Numbered from the stretch's first letter, positions 38,143-47,586 are shown. The stretch is 64,000 bases of DNA from Sphingobacterium tabacisoli (GCF_017908035.1 NZ_JAEQMU010000002.1:310001-374000), one strand, 5' to 3'. Translations and numbers: made by a program. Notes: generated by a model from the letters alone, not told the origin.

Positions 38143-39027
38143 TTATGAGAATAAGCTATGTCGGTAAGAGATTGGCGATATGCCTCTTATTTTTTTAAAT
38201 ATCTTCGAAAAATAGCTTGGCGACGGATACCGCATTGCGTATGCGATTTCAGCAATGTCTAGTGTTAAATCCCGTAAAAGTAATTGACTATGCTCGATAC
38301 TTACTTCATTGATCCACTGTTTGGCAGATTTTGAGGTGATGTGTTTGACACAGCGGTTGAGGTAATTTTCGGACAGGTGCAATTTTTCAGCATAAAAGGA
38401 TACCGCTCTATTTTCAATGTGGAACTGATTGACCAATTTTTTGAAATAATGGACAATTTCTACTTCGCGTCCAGACACTCTATTCTCCTGAGCGTAGGTG
38501 TTAAGCCTGGATAGGATAGAATAAAATAGGGGTAGGTATACATTTGCCCTACTTTGGGGCAGATTCAGTTCATTTTTTAATAGATTTAAACTAGCAATTG
38601 TTGCTTCAAAATCATAAGAACTCAATTTATAAAACGGCGTATAATTGAATTCGACTTGTTTGCCCTGAAATAAACTATACTGTGTGTAGATGTTGGATTC
38701 GTAAGCGAGGACATAGCCACTCACATCTTCCGAAACAAATTGCGTATCGGTCCATACTCCTTCGCTAATATGTGCACATTCTCCTTGTGAAATAGTGTGT
38801 ATTTCATTATTGATACATTGCTTTACGGCTCCGTGGGTTACGATAATCAAAAAACTAAAAGAAGTCCTGTAGGATAAGGCGGGAATAAGTATACCTTTTA
38901 AATACCGTTCTATTTCATAGACCTGTAAAGCATTTGAGTTGCTTAAAATTTCCTCTTCAAGATAAGGAAAGTAGGTGCGCTTATATTCCTGGCTCGATAA
39001 AATTTTAAAAGTACTTTTCATGATCAT
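38143..39027 (-). CDS. AraC-family transcriptional regulator (294 aa)
   Basis: The C-terminal 100 residues form the double helix-turn-helix: FYAEKLHLSENYLNRCVK is the first and IAYAMRYPSPSYFSKIFKKI with GISPISYRHS the second, the AraC signature. The N-terminal region looks like a cupin-type sensor (LIIVTHGAVKQCIN, ISQGECAHIS). I place the start at the ATG at 39027 (a second ATG is at 39021): the frame extends to a TTG at 39093, but a -7 element at 39046-39053 lies inside that extension. It is divergent from urease, so urease control is likely. Effector unknown. Confidence 0.82.
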   Translation of the reverse strand: MIMKSTFKILSSQEYKRTYFPYLEEEILSNSNALQVYEIERYLKGILIPALSYRTSFSFLIIVTHGAVKQCINNEIHTISQGECAHISEGVWTDTQFVSEDVSGYVLAYESNIYTQYSLFQGKQVEFNYTPFYKLSSYDFEATIASLNLLKNELNLPQSRANVYLPLFYSILSRLNTYAQENRVSGREVEIVHYFKKLVNQFHIENRAVSFYAEKLHLSENYLNRCVKHITSKSAKQWINEVSIEHSQLLLRDLTLDIAEIAYAMRYPSPSYFSKIFKKIRGISPISYRHSLFS

Positions 39028-39045
39028 ATACAAAAGAATACAATT

Positions 39046-39053
39046 CAAAACTA
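39046..39053 (-). promoter_or_regulatory. -7 element TAGTTTTG of the AraC-type gene
   Basis: Exact TAnnTTTG on the minus strand, 19 nt before the ATG at 39027. It sets the start site and excludes the longer reading frame with a false N-terminal membrane helix. Confidence 0.55.
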
Positions 39054-39135
39054 CGAAAAGAATGTCTATGCCGAAAATGCCTAAAAAGGACAATGAATAG
39101 CCTAGTTTGGCTAATTTTTCAGAGACTTGGTTCTT

Positions 39136-39143
39136 TAGTTTTG
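39136..39143 (+). promoter_or_regulatory. -7 element TAGTTTTG of the urease operon
   Basis: Identical octamer to that of the divergent AraC-type gene, 26 nt before the ureAB ATG. The -33 TTTG (39106-39109) is at a long 26-nt spacing, consistent with a need for an activator. Confidence 0.5.
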
Positions 39144-39169
39144 CTGAAAAACAAAGCTAATAGAGTAAT

Positions 39170-39811
39170 ATGTATTTAACACATCAAGAACGGGAAAAGT
39201 TGCTTTTACTTACCGCGGCATCTGTGGCCGAGCGGAGGAAGCAGAAAGGGCTTAAGCTGAATTATCCAGAAGCAGTAGCCTATTTGTCGGGATATATAAT
39301 TGAAGGGGCAAGAGAAGGAAAAACCGTAAAGGAATTAATAGAGCGGTGCACCCAACTTTTAAGTGCGCATGACGTCATGAATGGTGTTCCGGAGTTGTTA
39401 CAAGATCTACAGGTGGAGGCTACTTTTCCTGATGGTACAAAGCTGGTGTCGATACATCATCCTATTTCCGGCACAGATGATAAGAAGAATGAACCTGGAC
39501 AGTATGTGTTTGGTGAGGACGATATTCTTTTGTCGGAAAATCGCAACCGCCAACGAATAAAGGTTATTAATACCGGTGACCGTCCAGTACAGGTAGGTTC
39601 GCATTATCATTTTTATGAGGTCAACCCCGCGCTTGACTTTGATCGAGAGATGACGATGGGCTACCATCTAGATATTGCATCGGGCTTATCCGTTAGGTTT
39701 ATGCCTAAAGTAGAGATGGAAGTTGATCTGGTTGCTTATGGTGGAGAAAAACAGATCTACGGGTTTGCAGGTAAAGTTAATGGAAGTCTGGCGCAACAGG
39801 AGGAAAATTAA
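39170..39811 (+). CDS. ureAB: Urease gamma and beta subunits fused (213 aa)
   Basis: Residues 1-100 are the gamma subunit ([60 protein letters not shown]); from about 103 the beta subunit follows ([47 protein letters not shown]). Fusion of these two is known in Helicobacter UreA and some other bacteria. A strong Shine-Dalgarno stretch (AGGAGG at 39798-39803) sits near its 3' end for ureC, unusual in this group. The stop is 1 nt before the ureC ATG. Confidence 0.95.
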   Translation: MYLTHQEREKLLLLTAASVAERRKQKGLKLNYPEAVAYLSGYIIEGAREGKTVKELIERCTQLLSAHDVMNGVPELLQDLQVEATFPDGTKLVSIHHPISGTDDKKNEPGQYVFGEDDILLSENRNRQRIKVINTGDRPVQVGSHYHFYEVNPALDFDREMTMGYHLDIASGLSVRFMPKVEMEVDLVAYGGEKQIYGFAGKVNGSLAQQEEN

Positions 39812-39812
39812 G

Positions 39813-41519
39813 ATGAAAAAAATATCACGTAAAGAATATGCCAGTTACTTTGGTCCTACTACTGGAGATAAGATAAGATTAGCAGATACGGATCTATGGA
39901 TACAGGTAGAGAAAGATTTTACAAGCTACGGAGATGAACTGATCTTTGGCGGTGGCAAAGTGATTAGGGATGGTATGGGACAACATCCTACTGCTTTGCA
40001 GGAAGAAGTGTTGGATACGGTCATCACCAATGCTGTCATTTTGGATCATTGGGGCATTGTAAAGGCGGATATCGGTATCAAGAACGGAAAGATTGCTGGG
40101 ATTGGTAAGGCGGGTAATCCTTTGATTATGGACGGAGTGACAAAGGGAATGGTTGTAGGTGTAGGAACTGAAGTCGTCGCTGGTGAGAATCTCATCGTGA
40201 CAGCTGGTACAATCGATACCCATGTACATTATATCTGTCCGCAACAGTTTGATGTTGCACTACAGGCAGGAACAACTACTGTTGTCGGGGGAGGAACGGG
40301 GCCGGTGGCTGGTACCTTGGCTACCAACTGTACTTCTGGTGTTTGGAATCTGCAAAAAATGGCCCTAGCGACAGATACCATCCCTGTGAATTTTGTGTTT
40401 TTAGCTAAAGGAAATAGTTCGAGTAAAGCCGCTTTACAGGAATTGATTGACGCTGGTGCTGGTGGGCTCAAGATTCATGAAGATTGGGGAAGTACTCCAT
40501 TTGTGCTGAATAATTGTCTTGAGGTCGCTGACCAAGCAGATATACAGGTATGTATACACACCGATACGCTTAATGAAGCCGGATTTGTTGAAGACTCATT
40601 GACTTCTTTTGCCGGGCGTTCTATCCATACCTATCATACGGAGGGAGCTGGTGGTGGACATGCTCCAGATTTATTGAAAGTAGTTGAATACGATAATATT
40701 CTGCCATCATCGACCACACCTACCAATCCATTTACGATCAATACGATAGATGAGCATTTGGATATGATGATGATATGTCATCATTTGGACAAAAATATCC
40801 CCGAAGACGTTGCTTTTGCGAAGTCTCGAATCCGTGCACAAACTATTGCGGCCGAAGGACTATTGCACGATATGGGAGCGATTTCTATGATGAGTTCGGA
40901 TTCTCAGGCGATGGGGAGAATAGGTGAAGTGGTGATGCGTACCTGGCAGATTGCCGATAAAATGAAAAAGGATAGAGGTGTGTTGGGGGCTAACAAGCTC
41001 AATGATAACTTTAGAGCGAAACGTTATGTCGCAAAATACACGATCAATCCAGCAATCACCCATGGTATTGCATCTCATGTGGGATCTGTTGAGGTGGGTA
41101 AGTTGGCAGATTTGGTGTTCTATAAACCTCAGGCTTTTGGTGTTAAACCGGAGATGGTTATGAAAGGTGGTATTATCGCTTATGCGGGAATGGGAGACCC
41201 AAATGCCTCGATATCGACACCTCAACCTTATATGTATCGCCCGATGTGGGGCACGCATGGTCAGGTGGTAGGGCATATTTCAGCCCTATTTGTGGCTCAA
41301 TCTGCGATAGATCAAGGTAATCTGGGAGAAATTGGGGTTAAGAAAATGCTGATTCCTGTACAGCATACCCGAAACGTAAAGAAGACAGACCTTATTCATA
41401 ACGATAGTATGCCTAACATCGTTATGAATCACAATACGTACGACATCAGTATTAATGGTGATGTTGTCGCGGTAACACCTTCGGCATTCTTGCCGATGGC
41501 ACAATTATATATGCTGTAG
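39813..41519 (+). CDS. ureC: Urease alpha subunit (568 aa)
   Basis: Catalytic subunit hydrolysing urea to ammonia and carbamate. All active-site marks are intact: [13 protein letters not shown] (two metal histidines), [10 protein letters not shown] with the carbamylated lysine, [11 protein letters not shown] and [13 protein letters not shown] (histidines), MICHHLD flap cysteine/histidine, and [11 protein letters not shown] with the metal aspartate. I chose the ATG at 39813 ([16 protein letters not shown]) because it follows the ureAB stop by 1 nt with a good ribosome site. Nickel insertion normally needs UreD, E, F and G; none lies in the window, and the operon ends at a strong terminator. 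Confidence 0.97.
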   Translation: MKKISRKEYASYFGPTTGDKIRLADTDLWIQVEKDFTSYGDELIFGGGKVIRDGMGQHPTALQEEVLDTVITNAVILDHWGIVKADIGIKNGKIAGIGKAGNPLIMDGVTKGMVVGVGTEVVAGENLIVTAGTIDTHVHYICPQQFDVALQAGTTTVVGGGTGPVAGTLATNCTSGVWNLQKMALATDTIPVNFVFLAKGNSSSKAALQELIDAGAGGLKIHEDWGSTPFVLNNCLEVADQADIQVCIHTDTLNEAGFVEDSLTSFAGRSIHTYHTEGAGGGHAPDLLKVVEYDNILPSSTTPTNPFTINTIDEHLDMMMICHHLDKNIPEDVAFAKSRIRAQTIAAEGLLHDMGAISMMSSDSQAMGRIGEVVMRTWQIADKMKKDRGVLGANKLNDNFRAKRYVAKYTINPAITHGIASHVGSVEVGKLADLVFYKPQAFGVKPEMVMKGGIIAYAGMGDPNASISTPQPYMYRPMWGTHGQVVGHISALFVAQSAIDQGNLGEIGVKKMLIPVQHTRNVKKTDLIHNDSMPNIVMNHNTYDISINGDVVAVTPSAFLPMAQLYML

Positions 41520-41546
41520 CTTTTTTCATTTTTTATATTTATTTCG

Positions 41547-41580
41547 AGCCGGATAATTCTCCTTTTTATCCGGCTTTTTT
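41547..41580 (+). terminator. Intrinsic terminator after ureC
   Basis: AGCCGGATAA pairs with TTATCCGGCT across a 9-nt loop and ends in a T-run. It closes the urease operon, with no accessory gene before it. Confidence 0.92.
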
Positions 41581-41665
41581 GTTTATATAACACTCGGAGC
41601 TTGTGGAAAGGTCATTAAATTGATATTTTTGATACTCGGAATATAGGTGCTATTCTAACGGAAAT

Positions 41666-42235
41666 ATGATGATCGAACGATTTTTTTTAAGTTTTGGTAT
41701 TTTCAGTAAAGAAGAGGTAGCAGGTTTTATACCCCTATTTGAATATCGAGTATTGTCCAAAATGGGTTATTTTGCTCAGGCGGGTCAAGTCTGTAAGGAA
41801 GTCGCTTTTATTGAGTCAGGTATATTTCGTTCCTATTATCATACGGAGAAGGGAGATGATGTTACTTATTGTTTCCGTTTCCCTAACGGTATGCTGGGGG
41901 CTTATTCATCTTTTATTTCCGGTGGACCGAGTGTCGAAAACTTGCAGGCCCTTACTGAAGCGAAGATTTGGGTTCTAACTAAGAAGAAGGTAGAAGACTT
42001 GGAAGCGTCTGACCCGAAATGGACGAAGTTCTTGAAGATCATAGCCGAGCAACAATATATAGAGCTTGAAGAACGGGTGTTTCAATTGCAGAAAGAAAGT
42101 GCTTCATCGCGTTACGGCAGTTTGCTCAAAAAACAACCCGATTACATACAATCCATACCTTTACAATACCTCTCTTCTTATCTGGGGATCACCCAACGAC
42201 ATTTAAGCCGCATTCGTAAATCGCTTTCTTTTTAG
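41666..42235 (+). CDS. Crp/Fnr-family transcriptional regulator (189 aa)
   Basis: An N-terminal effector barrel (FEYRVLSKMGYFAQAGQVCKE, FIESGIFRSYYHTEKG, YCFRFPNGMLGAYSSF) and a C-terminal helix-turn-helix YLSSYLGITQRHLSRIRKSL. The recognition helix has RHLSR where the other Crp/Fnr protein at 32290 has ETLSR, so the base reading TTGA half-sites is changed and another target is expected. The next gene, 63 nt on, is an NAD(P)H oxidoreductase, a common layout where the regulator controls its neighbour. Effector unknown. Confidence 0.85.
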   Translation: MMIERFFLSFGIFSKEEVAGFIPLFEYRVLSKMGYFAQAGQVCKEVAFIESGIFRSYYHTEKGDDVTYCFRFPNGMLGAYSSFISGGPSVENLQALTEAKIWVLTKKKVEDLEASDPKWTKFLKIIAEQQYIELEERVFQLQKESASSRYGSLLKKQPDYIQSIPLQYLSSYLGITQRHLSRIRKSLSF

Positions 42236-42269
42236 ACATTTGTCCTGTATAATCGGTTGGTATAGCTGT

Positions 42270-42277
42270 TAGCTTTG
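42270..42277 (+). promoter_or_regulatory. -7 element TAGCTTTG of the oxidoreductase gene
   Basis: Exact TAnnTTTG 20 nt before the ATG at 42298; the nearest TTTG (42239-42242) is at 27 nt, longer than usual. Confidence 0.5.
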
Positions 42278-42297
42278 CATACTATATTTTAGCAGAC

Positions 42298-42876
42298 ATG
42301 AAGAAAATCGTAATTATCAATGGACATCCCAATAAGGAATCTTTTAACAGTGCTTTGGTACAAGCCTATTGGGATGGAGCACTTGGGCAGCAAGCCGAAA
42401 TAAGGATTATTCCTATTGGTGAGTTGCAATTTGACCCTAATCTACACTACGGATATCAACAACGGATGGAGTTAGAGCCCGATTTGATACAGGCTTGGGA
42501 TAGTATTTTATGGGCCGACCATCTTGTTTGGATCCATCCTGTTTGGTGGGGTGGGCTCCCGGCAGTAACCAAGGGCTTTGTGGATCGACTTTTTTTGCCT
42601 GGTATGGCGTACAAGTACCGTCCAAATTCTGTTTGGTGGGACAAGTTGCTGCGTGGTAAGACCGCTCATATTATAACCACACTGGATCAACCGGGATGGT
42701 ATTACCGTTTATTTTTTGGAAGGCCTAGTGTCAATCAACTGAAAAAGTCGATTCTGGAATTCTGCGGCATTAAGCCGGTAAAGGTTACGTATGTGGGAGT
42801 TATACGTAATTCAACGGATGCTCAGCGTACGAAGTGGCTGGATAACATAAAGATTTTGGGACGTCAGTTACTTTAA
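42298..42876 (+). CDS. NAD(P)H-dependent oxidoreductase, flavodoxin-like fold (192 aa)
   Basis: Quinone-reductase-type flavoprotein (NQO1/MdaB/KefF group). IINGHPNKESFNSALV is the flavin phosphate segment; HLVWIHPVWWGGLPAVTKGFVDRLF with the WW/GG block binds FMN/FAD and the substrate. Likely two-electron reduction of quinones or other electrophiles. It follows a Crp/Fnr regulator. Its last 9 nt overlap the convergent amidase gene. Confidence 0.9.
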   Translation: MKKIVIINGHPNKESFNSALVQAYWDGALGQQAEIRIIPIGELQFDPNLHYGYQQRMELEPDLIQAWDSILWADHLVWIHPVWWGGLPAVTKGFVDRLFLPGMAYKYRPNSVWWDKLLRGKTAHIITTLDQPGWYYRLFFGRPSVNQLKKSILEFCGIKPVKVTYVGVIRNSTDAQRTKWLDNIKILGRQLL

Positions 42877-43464
42877 CGGAGCTTCCAGCAAGAGTTTCTT
42901 TACACTGTTTTTGATGTATCCATTCTCGAAATAGGTGTAGATATTCTGGCCTGGGCAATTGGTATGTCCACAATAGTCGCGATGGGTGGCTATTGTTTCA
43001 GGCGATATGTCATACTGCTGACAGAAAGAAGCAGTAAGCTTCACTAGGACATCTAGGAGGTGTTTATTGAGTTGTTGTTCATTGTAGTTTCCCAGAAAAG
43101 ATATCAAAAGATGGCCTGTAGGATCATAGTCTGTATTGGTCTCGCCCACTGTCAGCACATCTCTACCTTGATAGACAGTGCCATCTGGAGCTATCAGGTA
43201 GTGATAGGGGATATCTGTCCAATTGCGCTCAGGTCCCATGCACCAAGTCTGTATATTCTTTAGTCTTTGTTTAGCATCTCCATTTTCCAATAATATTTTA
43301 CCTCCCTCGTGATGTATGGTTATTCGTACAGGGGTATGCTTTTTATAGGGGCGTGCCGTTTGTGCATTCCAACTACTACGTGGTTGTATGATTATTTCTA
43401 GAGAAGAATCTACACGATAGAATGACATTAAAGGAAATAAGAGAAGTAAGAACAAAAGCTTCAT
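42868..43464 (-). CDS. N-acetylmuramoyl-L-alanine amidase, PGRP/Amidase_2 type (198 aa)
   Basis: Zinc amidase that cuts the bond between MurNAc and the stem peptide. A signal peptide (MKLLFLLLLFPLMSFYRVD) exports it. Zinc ligands are visible in VRITIHHEGG (His) and ATHRDYCGHTNCPG (His and Cys); YHYLIAPDGTVYQGRD is the typical core. A role in wall recycling or remodelling is likely. Length is normal for single-domain forms. Confidence 0.9.
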   Translation of the reverse strand: MKLLFLLLLFPLMSFYRVDSSLEIIIQPRSSWNAQTARPYKKHTPVRITIHHEGGKILLENGDAKQRLKNIQTWCMGPERNWTDIPYHYLIAPDGTVYQGRDVLTVGETNTDYDPTGHLLISFLGNYNEQQLNKHLLDVLVKLTASFCQQYDISPETIATHRDYCGHTNCPGQNIYTYFENGYIKNSVKKLLLEAPLK

Positions 43465-43476
43465 GTTGATTTTTCT

Positions 43477-43484
43477 TAGGTTTG
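43477..43484 (+). promoter_or_regulatory. -7 element TAGGTTTG of the phosphoesterase gene
   Basis: Exact TAnnTTTG 46 nt before the ATG at 43531, inside the divergent space with the amidase gene. Confidence 0.45.
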
Positions 43485-43530
43485 CTAATGCAATTTAGGT
43501 AATTTTAGTCGTACTTTTTATTATTCCAAT

Positions 43531-45273
43531 ATGTGTTTCAGTCCGCGCATTTTTTCTGTCTTTGTTCTTTCTCTCTTTTCTATGGCCTGTTTTGGTCAAG
43601 ATTTAGAGCGCGAACAGAAAGATCGGGATCTAAAGATATTGGTGATTTCGGATTTGAATGATGCGTATGGTTCGGTCACCTACAGTACGGAGGTACATCG
43701 TTTGGTGGGGCGGATAAAGGATATCAATCCAGATATTATCTTATGTGGAGGGGATATGGTCGCAGGACAAAAAGCCTCTTTACGTAGATCTCAGTTAGAT
43801 AGTATGTGGAGCGGATTTCACGCTTCGGTGTTGGAGCCTATCCAGCAGATGAATATTCCTTTTGGTTTTACGATGGGTAATCATGATGCTTCTCCCAATT
43901 ATAAAAATGATCGGGAAGCGGCTTCTGCTTTCTGGACAGCGTATAAAGATCAGGCAAAACTTACTTTCGTCGATGATACCCACTTTCCGTATTATTTCTC
44001 TTATCTAAAGAATAACATCTTGTTTTTGAGTTGGGATGCTTCAGCATCGGTTATTCCTGATGCGGTAAAGAGCTGGATGGTAACACAATTGTCCTCTGAC
44101 TATGCGCGGAAAGCAAGGGGGCGAATAGTTTTAGGACATTTACCTTTATATGCTCTGGTAGAAGCGAAGAACAAACCCGGCGAAGTAATAGAGGACGCCG
44201 ATGCTACCTTAGCTTTCTTTAAGGACCATGCTGTGGATATGTATATTTCCGGGCATCAACATGCTTATTTCCCAGGATCCAAACAACAAGTTACACTTCT
44301 GCACAGTGGTTGTCTAGGGGGAGGACCTAGACCTTTTATTGGTCATGACGCTCCGGCTTACAAATCTTATGCAATTATTGACATTCCCAAAAAAGGAGGG
44401 ATGAGCAGGGCGAGTATACTTGGTTTCGTCGCGCCAGATGACCGTAAAGTACCACTTAATACGTTACCCCGAGAAATAACGGGGTTCAATGGAACAGTAA
44501 AGCGTATAGACCGCTCCCTTAACGGAGAAAAATTAACTTTACCCAAGTTATCGAAGAATGCCTTACCTGCAAGGCATATTGTACAGCAACTTTCTGATTT
44601 AGATAACGAACAACGGGAGAAAGCAATAGCGGAGATTTTTCTTAGGGGTAACTTTCCAAAATTTATGCGGAAATTACAACGGATTGATGTAACTGGGCTG
44701 GATGAAAAGGGAAATAGGATAGATGCCTATTATTATGTTATGCCTGATTACCTCATGTTGGGTACGGATGCCGATTTCGTGCGATTGCCGATAAGACCTA
44801 GCACGGCTCAGTATATAGCTGATTCGTTGGGATTCGTGTTGAGCAATAGTAAGATCTGTGATGCTGTTTATCAACAGGCAAAGGTGAAGCTCGAGCCTTT
44901 ACCATTAACAGAAGATAGAGAGCAGTTCAATACCTTTGTGGCGCACAATGCTCGTATTGAACAACAAAGACAAGGGCGAAAAGGCCTTATCGCCGGAATT
45001 AAGAAGGATGTGGTGTCGACTGAAAAGCTTCGTGCCACTAAAGGGAAATTGGCACTATACGGTTGGCATAAATTGGATGGTAAACCTATACAGCCCGTAT
45101 TTACCGGACATGCCGATTATTACGTAGATTATAGCCACGGCATTCGGTTTGTATACCCTTACCTCTTTGTTGGTAAGCAGAAAATAGCATTTGATGACGC
45201 GCTAATGAACCCTTCATTGCGTGTTATGCTGACCGATGAGAACGCAAGTTCTTATTATAATTATCCTTGGTAA
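43531..45273 (+). CDS. Secreted metallophosphoesterase with extra C-terminal domain (580 aa)
   Basis: A signal peptide (FSVFVLSLFSMACFGQ) precedes a calcineurin-like domain: ILVISDLNDAYG (metal Asp), CGGDMVAG, TMGNHDASP, LGHLPLYALV and SGHQHAYFPG supply the five metal motifs, the first lacking the usual DxH histidine. From about residue 310 to 580 an uncharacterised domain follows, with YYYVMPDYLMLGTDADFVRLP and KLALYGWHKLDGKPIQPVFTG. Such proteins cleave phosphomono- or diesters in the periplasm; the substrate is unknown. Confidence 0.85.
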   Translation: MCFSPRIFSVFVLSLFSMACFGQDLEREQKDRDLKILVISDLNDAYGSVTYSTEVHRLVGRIKDINPDIILCGGDMVAGQKASLRRSQLDSMWSGFHASVLEPIQQMNIPFGFTMGNHDASPNYKNDREAASAFWTAYKDQAKLTFVDDTHFPYYFSYLKNNILFLSWDASASVIPDAVKSWMVTQLSSDYARKARGRIVLGHLPLYALVEAKNKPGEVIEDADATLAFFKDHAVDMYISGHQHAYFPGSKQQVTLLHSGCLGGGPRPFIGHDAPAYKSYAIIDIPKKGGMSRASILGFVAPDDRKVPLNTLPREITGFNGTVKRIDRSLNGEKLTLPKLSKNALPARHIVQQLSDLDNEQREKAIAEIFLRGNFPKFMRKLQRIDVTGLDEKGNRIDAYYYVMPDYLMLGTDADFVRLPIRPSTAQYIADSLGFVLSNSKICDAVYQQAKVKLEPLPLTEDREQFNTFVAHNARIEQQRQGRKGLIAGIKKDVVSTEKLRATKGKLALYGWHKLDGKPIQPVFTGHADYYVDYSHGIRFVYPYLFVGKQKIAFDDALMNPSLRVMLTDENASSYYNYPW

Positions 45274-45346
45274 TCCAAGAATTGAGATGGATCTGGACTA
45301 TGTTGTATTGTTATTTCTGTATCATTTAACTGTTCCAGCTTAGACC

Positions 45347-45354
45347 TATGTTTG
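45347..45354 (+). promoter_or_regulatory. -7 element TATGTTTG of the HAD phosphatase gene
   Basis: Exact TAnnTTTG 28 nt before the ATG at 45383, and next to an upstream in-frame GTG at 45359 that it makes unlikely as a start. Confidence 0.45.
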
Positions 45355-45382
45355 TACTGTGTTTATTAAACCCTGTACAACT

Positions 45383-46192
45383 ATGGTTAAAGCTATTTTT
45401 TTTGATGTAGACGGTACTTTGTTACGATTTAATGAAGAGACTATTCCTGATTCGATTCTTGATAGTCTACGCTGTTTAAAAAACAGTGGAATAAAGGTGT
45501 TTGTCGCGTCTGGACGTTCCTATGCGCAGATTAAGCGTGTCACCGACTTTCCTTTTGATGGATTTGTTGCTTCGAATGGAGCAGTAGGCATCGATGCGGG
45601 AGGAAAAGTTCTTTATAAATCATCTATACCTTATATCGATCTATTTAATCTGGTACAATATCTAGAGTCCAGACCTTCGGCATTTTGTGTTTCTTATATG
45701 ACCGAGGAAGGCGTTTTTGCCAATGATATTAACGAATTATTGAAGCATCATTATTCACTTATCCATATCCCTCTTCCTGAAAAGCGCCCTCTATTGGAGT
45801 TGTTGCGTTCCAAAGTATTTCAGCTGACCGCCTATATCACCCCTGAACAGGAAAAGACAATCATCGATAATATAATGGTCAATTGTGTGGCAACAAGGTG
45901 GCATGATGATTTTGCAGATATCAACAATCAGCGTTACAACAAAGCGACCGGAGTTGCCTTTTGGTTACGTTATTACGGAATTGGAAAACGTGATACGATG
46001 GCTTTTGGAGACGGTGGCAATGATATCGAAATGCTCAAATATGTTAAGTATGGGGTGGCTATGGGGAATGCGCGTCAGGAGGTAAAGGATATCGCTTATC
46101 ATGTCACGGCCGAAGTCGATGAACAAGGAGTGGTACAGGCGCTAAAGTACTTTAACCTGTTACAGGAAGAAGATGGATTGATTACACTTTAA
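45383..46192 (+). CDS. HAD-superfamily phosphatase, Cof type (269 aa)
   Basis: IFFDVDGTLL holds the nucleophile and acid aspartates (motif I), VFVASGRSYAQI is motif II, and AFGDGGNDIEMLKYVKYGVAMGNA is motif IV, all intact, with a type IIB cap between them. Cof-type HAD enzymes hydrolyse sugar phosphates, PLP or nucleotide intermediates; the substrate is unknown. The ATG at 45383 is preferred to the GTG at 45359 because the latter would fall at the transcript start. hemL follows after 12 nt, so they are probably co-transcribed. Confidence 0.9.
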   Translation: MVKAIFFDVDGTLLRFNEETIPDSILDSLRCLKNSGIKVFVASGRSYAQIKRVTDFPFDGFVASNGAVGIDAGGKVLYKSSIPYIDLFNLVQYLESRPSAFCVSYMTEEGVFANDINELLKHHYSLIHIPLPEKRPLLELLRSKVFQLTAYITPEQEKTIIDNIMVNCVATRWHDDFADINNQRYNKATGVAFWLRYYGIGKRDTMAFGDGGNDIEMLKYVKYGVAMGNARQEVKDIAYHVTAEVDEQGVVQALKYFNLLQEEDGLITL

Positions 46193-46204
46193 TATAATAG
46201 GATC

Positions 46205-47545
46205 ATGAAGAAAGACAGATATGAGAACAGTAGACGGCTTTTTCTGAGGGCAGCATCGCTTATTCCTGGGGGAGTGAATTCTCCTGTTAGGGCATTTAAC
46301 GGTGTGGGTGGAAATCCTGTTTTTGTGAAAAAAGGAAAAGGCGCTTATCTGTACGATGCGGATGATAATACCTATATAGACTATGTGAATTCTTGGGGAG
46401 CCCTCTTGTTTGGGCATGCCTTTTTTTCGGTCGTAGATTCTATTCAGCAACAGGCGCTTCTAGGTACTTCGTATGGTATTCCTACAGAAGCGGAGATAGA
46501 GCTGGCAAAATTATTTGTCGATGCTGTACCCCATGTGGAGAAGGTTCGCTTTGTCAATTCAGGTACAGAAGCAACGATGAGCGCTATTCGACTTGCGCGT
46601 GGATTTACGGGGAGGAACAAGATCATCAAATTTATTGGCTGTTATCACGGCCATGCCGATTCCTTCTTGGTAGCAGGCGGCAGTGGCTTATCAACATTGG
46701 GGATTCCTGATTCGGCAGGAGTACCACAAGGGACAATAGCCGATACTTTATTGGCCGATTTCAACTCACTAGATAGTGTAGCGTTGTTATTTGAGCAGTT
46801 CTCCGAAAGTATTGCTGCGGTGATTGTCGAACCGGTAGCAGGTAATATGGGCTGTGTGGCTCCAGTCTCGGGATTTTTGGAAGGCTTGCGTAAACTTTGT
46901 TCGCATTATCAGGCGTTATTGATTTTTGATGAGGTAATGACGGGGTTTCGTCTGGCACGTGGAGGAGCACAGGAGTATTTTCAGGTAGAGGCAGACTTGG
47001 TGACCTTTGGAAAGATCGTCGGTGGTGGATTGCCGGTCGGCGCATTTGCAGGTAAAAAACACATTATGGATCAGTTGGCACCTTTGGGTCCTGTTTATCA
47101 GGCTGGAACCCTTTCGGGCAATCCTTTAGCGATGTCCGCAGGAATACAGATGCTGAAACGAATAAATAGGGATGAAGCGTTGTATCGAAGGATGGAACAT
47201 AAGACTTTCTATCTAGAGGAAGGGTTGAAGTCGGTAGTTGCGGAATTGCAGATTCAGGTCTGTATCAACAGTGTAGGTTCTATGATTTCTCTGTTTTTCA
47301 ATAGCGATGTGGTGACGGATTATGCATCAGCCCAAAGTGCAGATGTAGGTGTATTCCGTGTGTTTTTCCATGGTATGCTGGAGCAGGGAATTTATCTTCC
47401 GCCTTCTCCATTCGAGTCCTGGTTTTTATCTGATGCGCTTACTCAGGAAGACCTTGATCATACGGTTGAAGCTGCCCGTACGGTGTTATCAGGCATGGTG
47501 AAAAATAAAGTAATAGAAGAATCATCTATAGGCTGGACCAGCTGA
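46205..47545 (+). CDS. hemL: Glutamate-1-semialdehyde 2,1-aminomutase (446 aa)
   Basis: Class III PLP enzyme making 5-aminolevulinate for heme by the C5 route. GGVNSPVRAFNGVGG, NSGTEATMSAIRLARG, GCYHGHADSFLVAGGSG and LLIFDEVMTGFRLARGGAQ are HemL hallmarks, and the PLP lysine is in TFGKIVGGGLPVGA (about residue 269). Slightly long for the family at the C-terminus. It lies just before tRNA-Cys and a heme-copper oxidase operon, whose product needs heme. Confidence 0.95.
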   Translation: MKKDRYENSRRLFLRAASLIPGGVNSPVRAFNGVGGNPVFVKKGKGAYLYDADDNTYIDYVNSWGALLFGHAFFSVVDSIQQQALLGTSYGIPTEAEIELAKLFVDAVPHVEKVRFVNSGTEATMSAIRLARGFTGRNKIIKFIGCYHGHADSFLVAGGSGLSTLGIPDSAGVPQGTIADTLLADFNSLDSVALLFEQFSESIAAVIVEPVAGNMGCVAPVSGFLEGLRKLCSHYQALLIFDEVMTGFRLARGGAQEYFQVEADLVTFGKIVGGGLPVGAFAGKKHIMDQLAPLGPVYQAGTLSGNPLAMSAGIQMLKRINRDEALYRRMEHKTFYLEEGLKSVVAELQIQVCINSVGSMISLFFNSDVVTDYASAQSADVGVFRVFFHGMLEQGIYLPPSPFESWFLSDALTQEDLDHTVEAARTVLSGMVKNKVIEESSIGWTS

Positions 47546-47586
47546 TTTTGGCTGATCTGTCATGGGAAAGCTATTCGGATATGGCG

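Noticed and set aside
39028..39093. N-terminal extension of the AraC-type regulator with a membrane helix
   Set aside because: It begins with TTG and contains the probable promoter of the gene; the ATG at 39027 or 39021 is better.
39723..39812. 30-residue extension of UreC upstream of 39813
   Set aside because: It overlaps ureAB, and UreC proteins begin with the [14 protein letters not shown] block.
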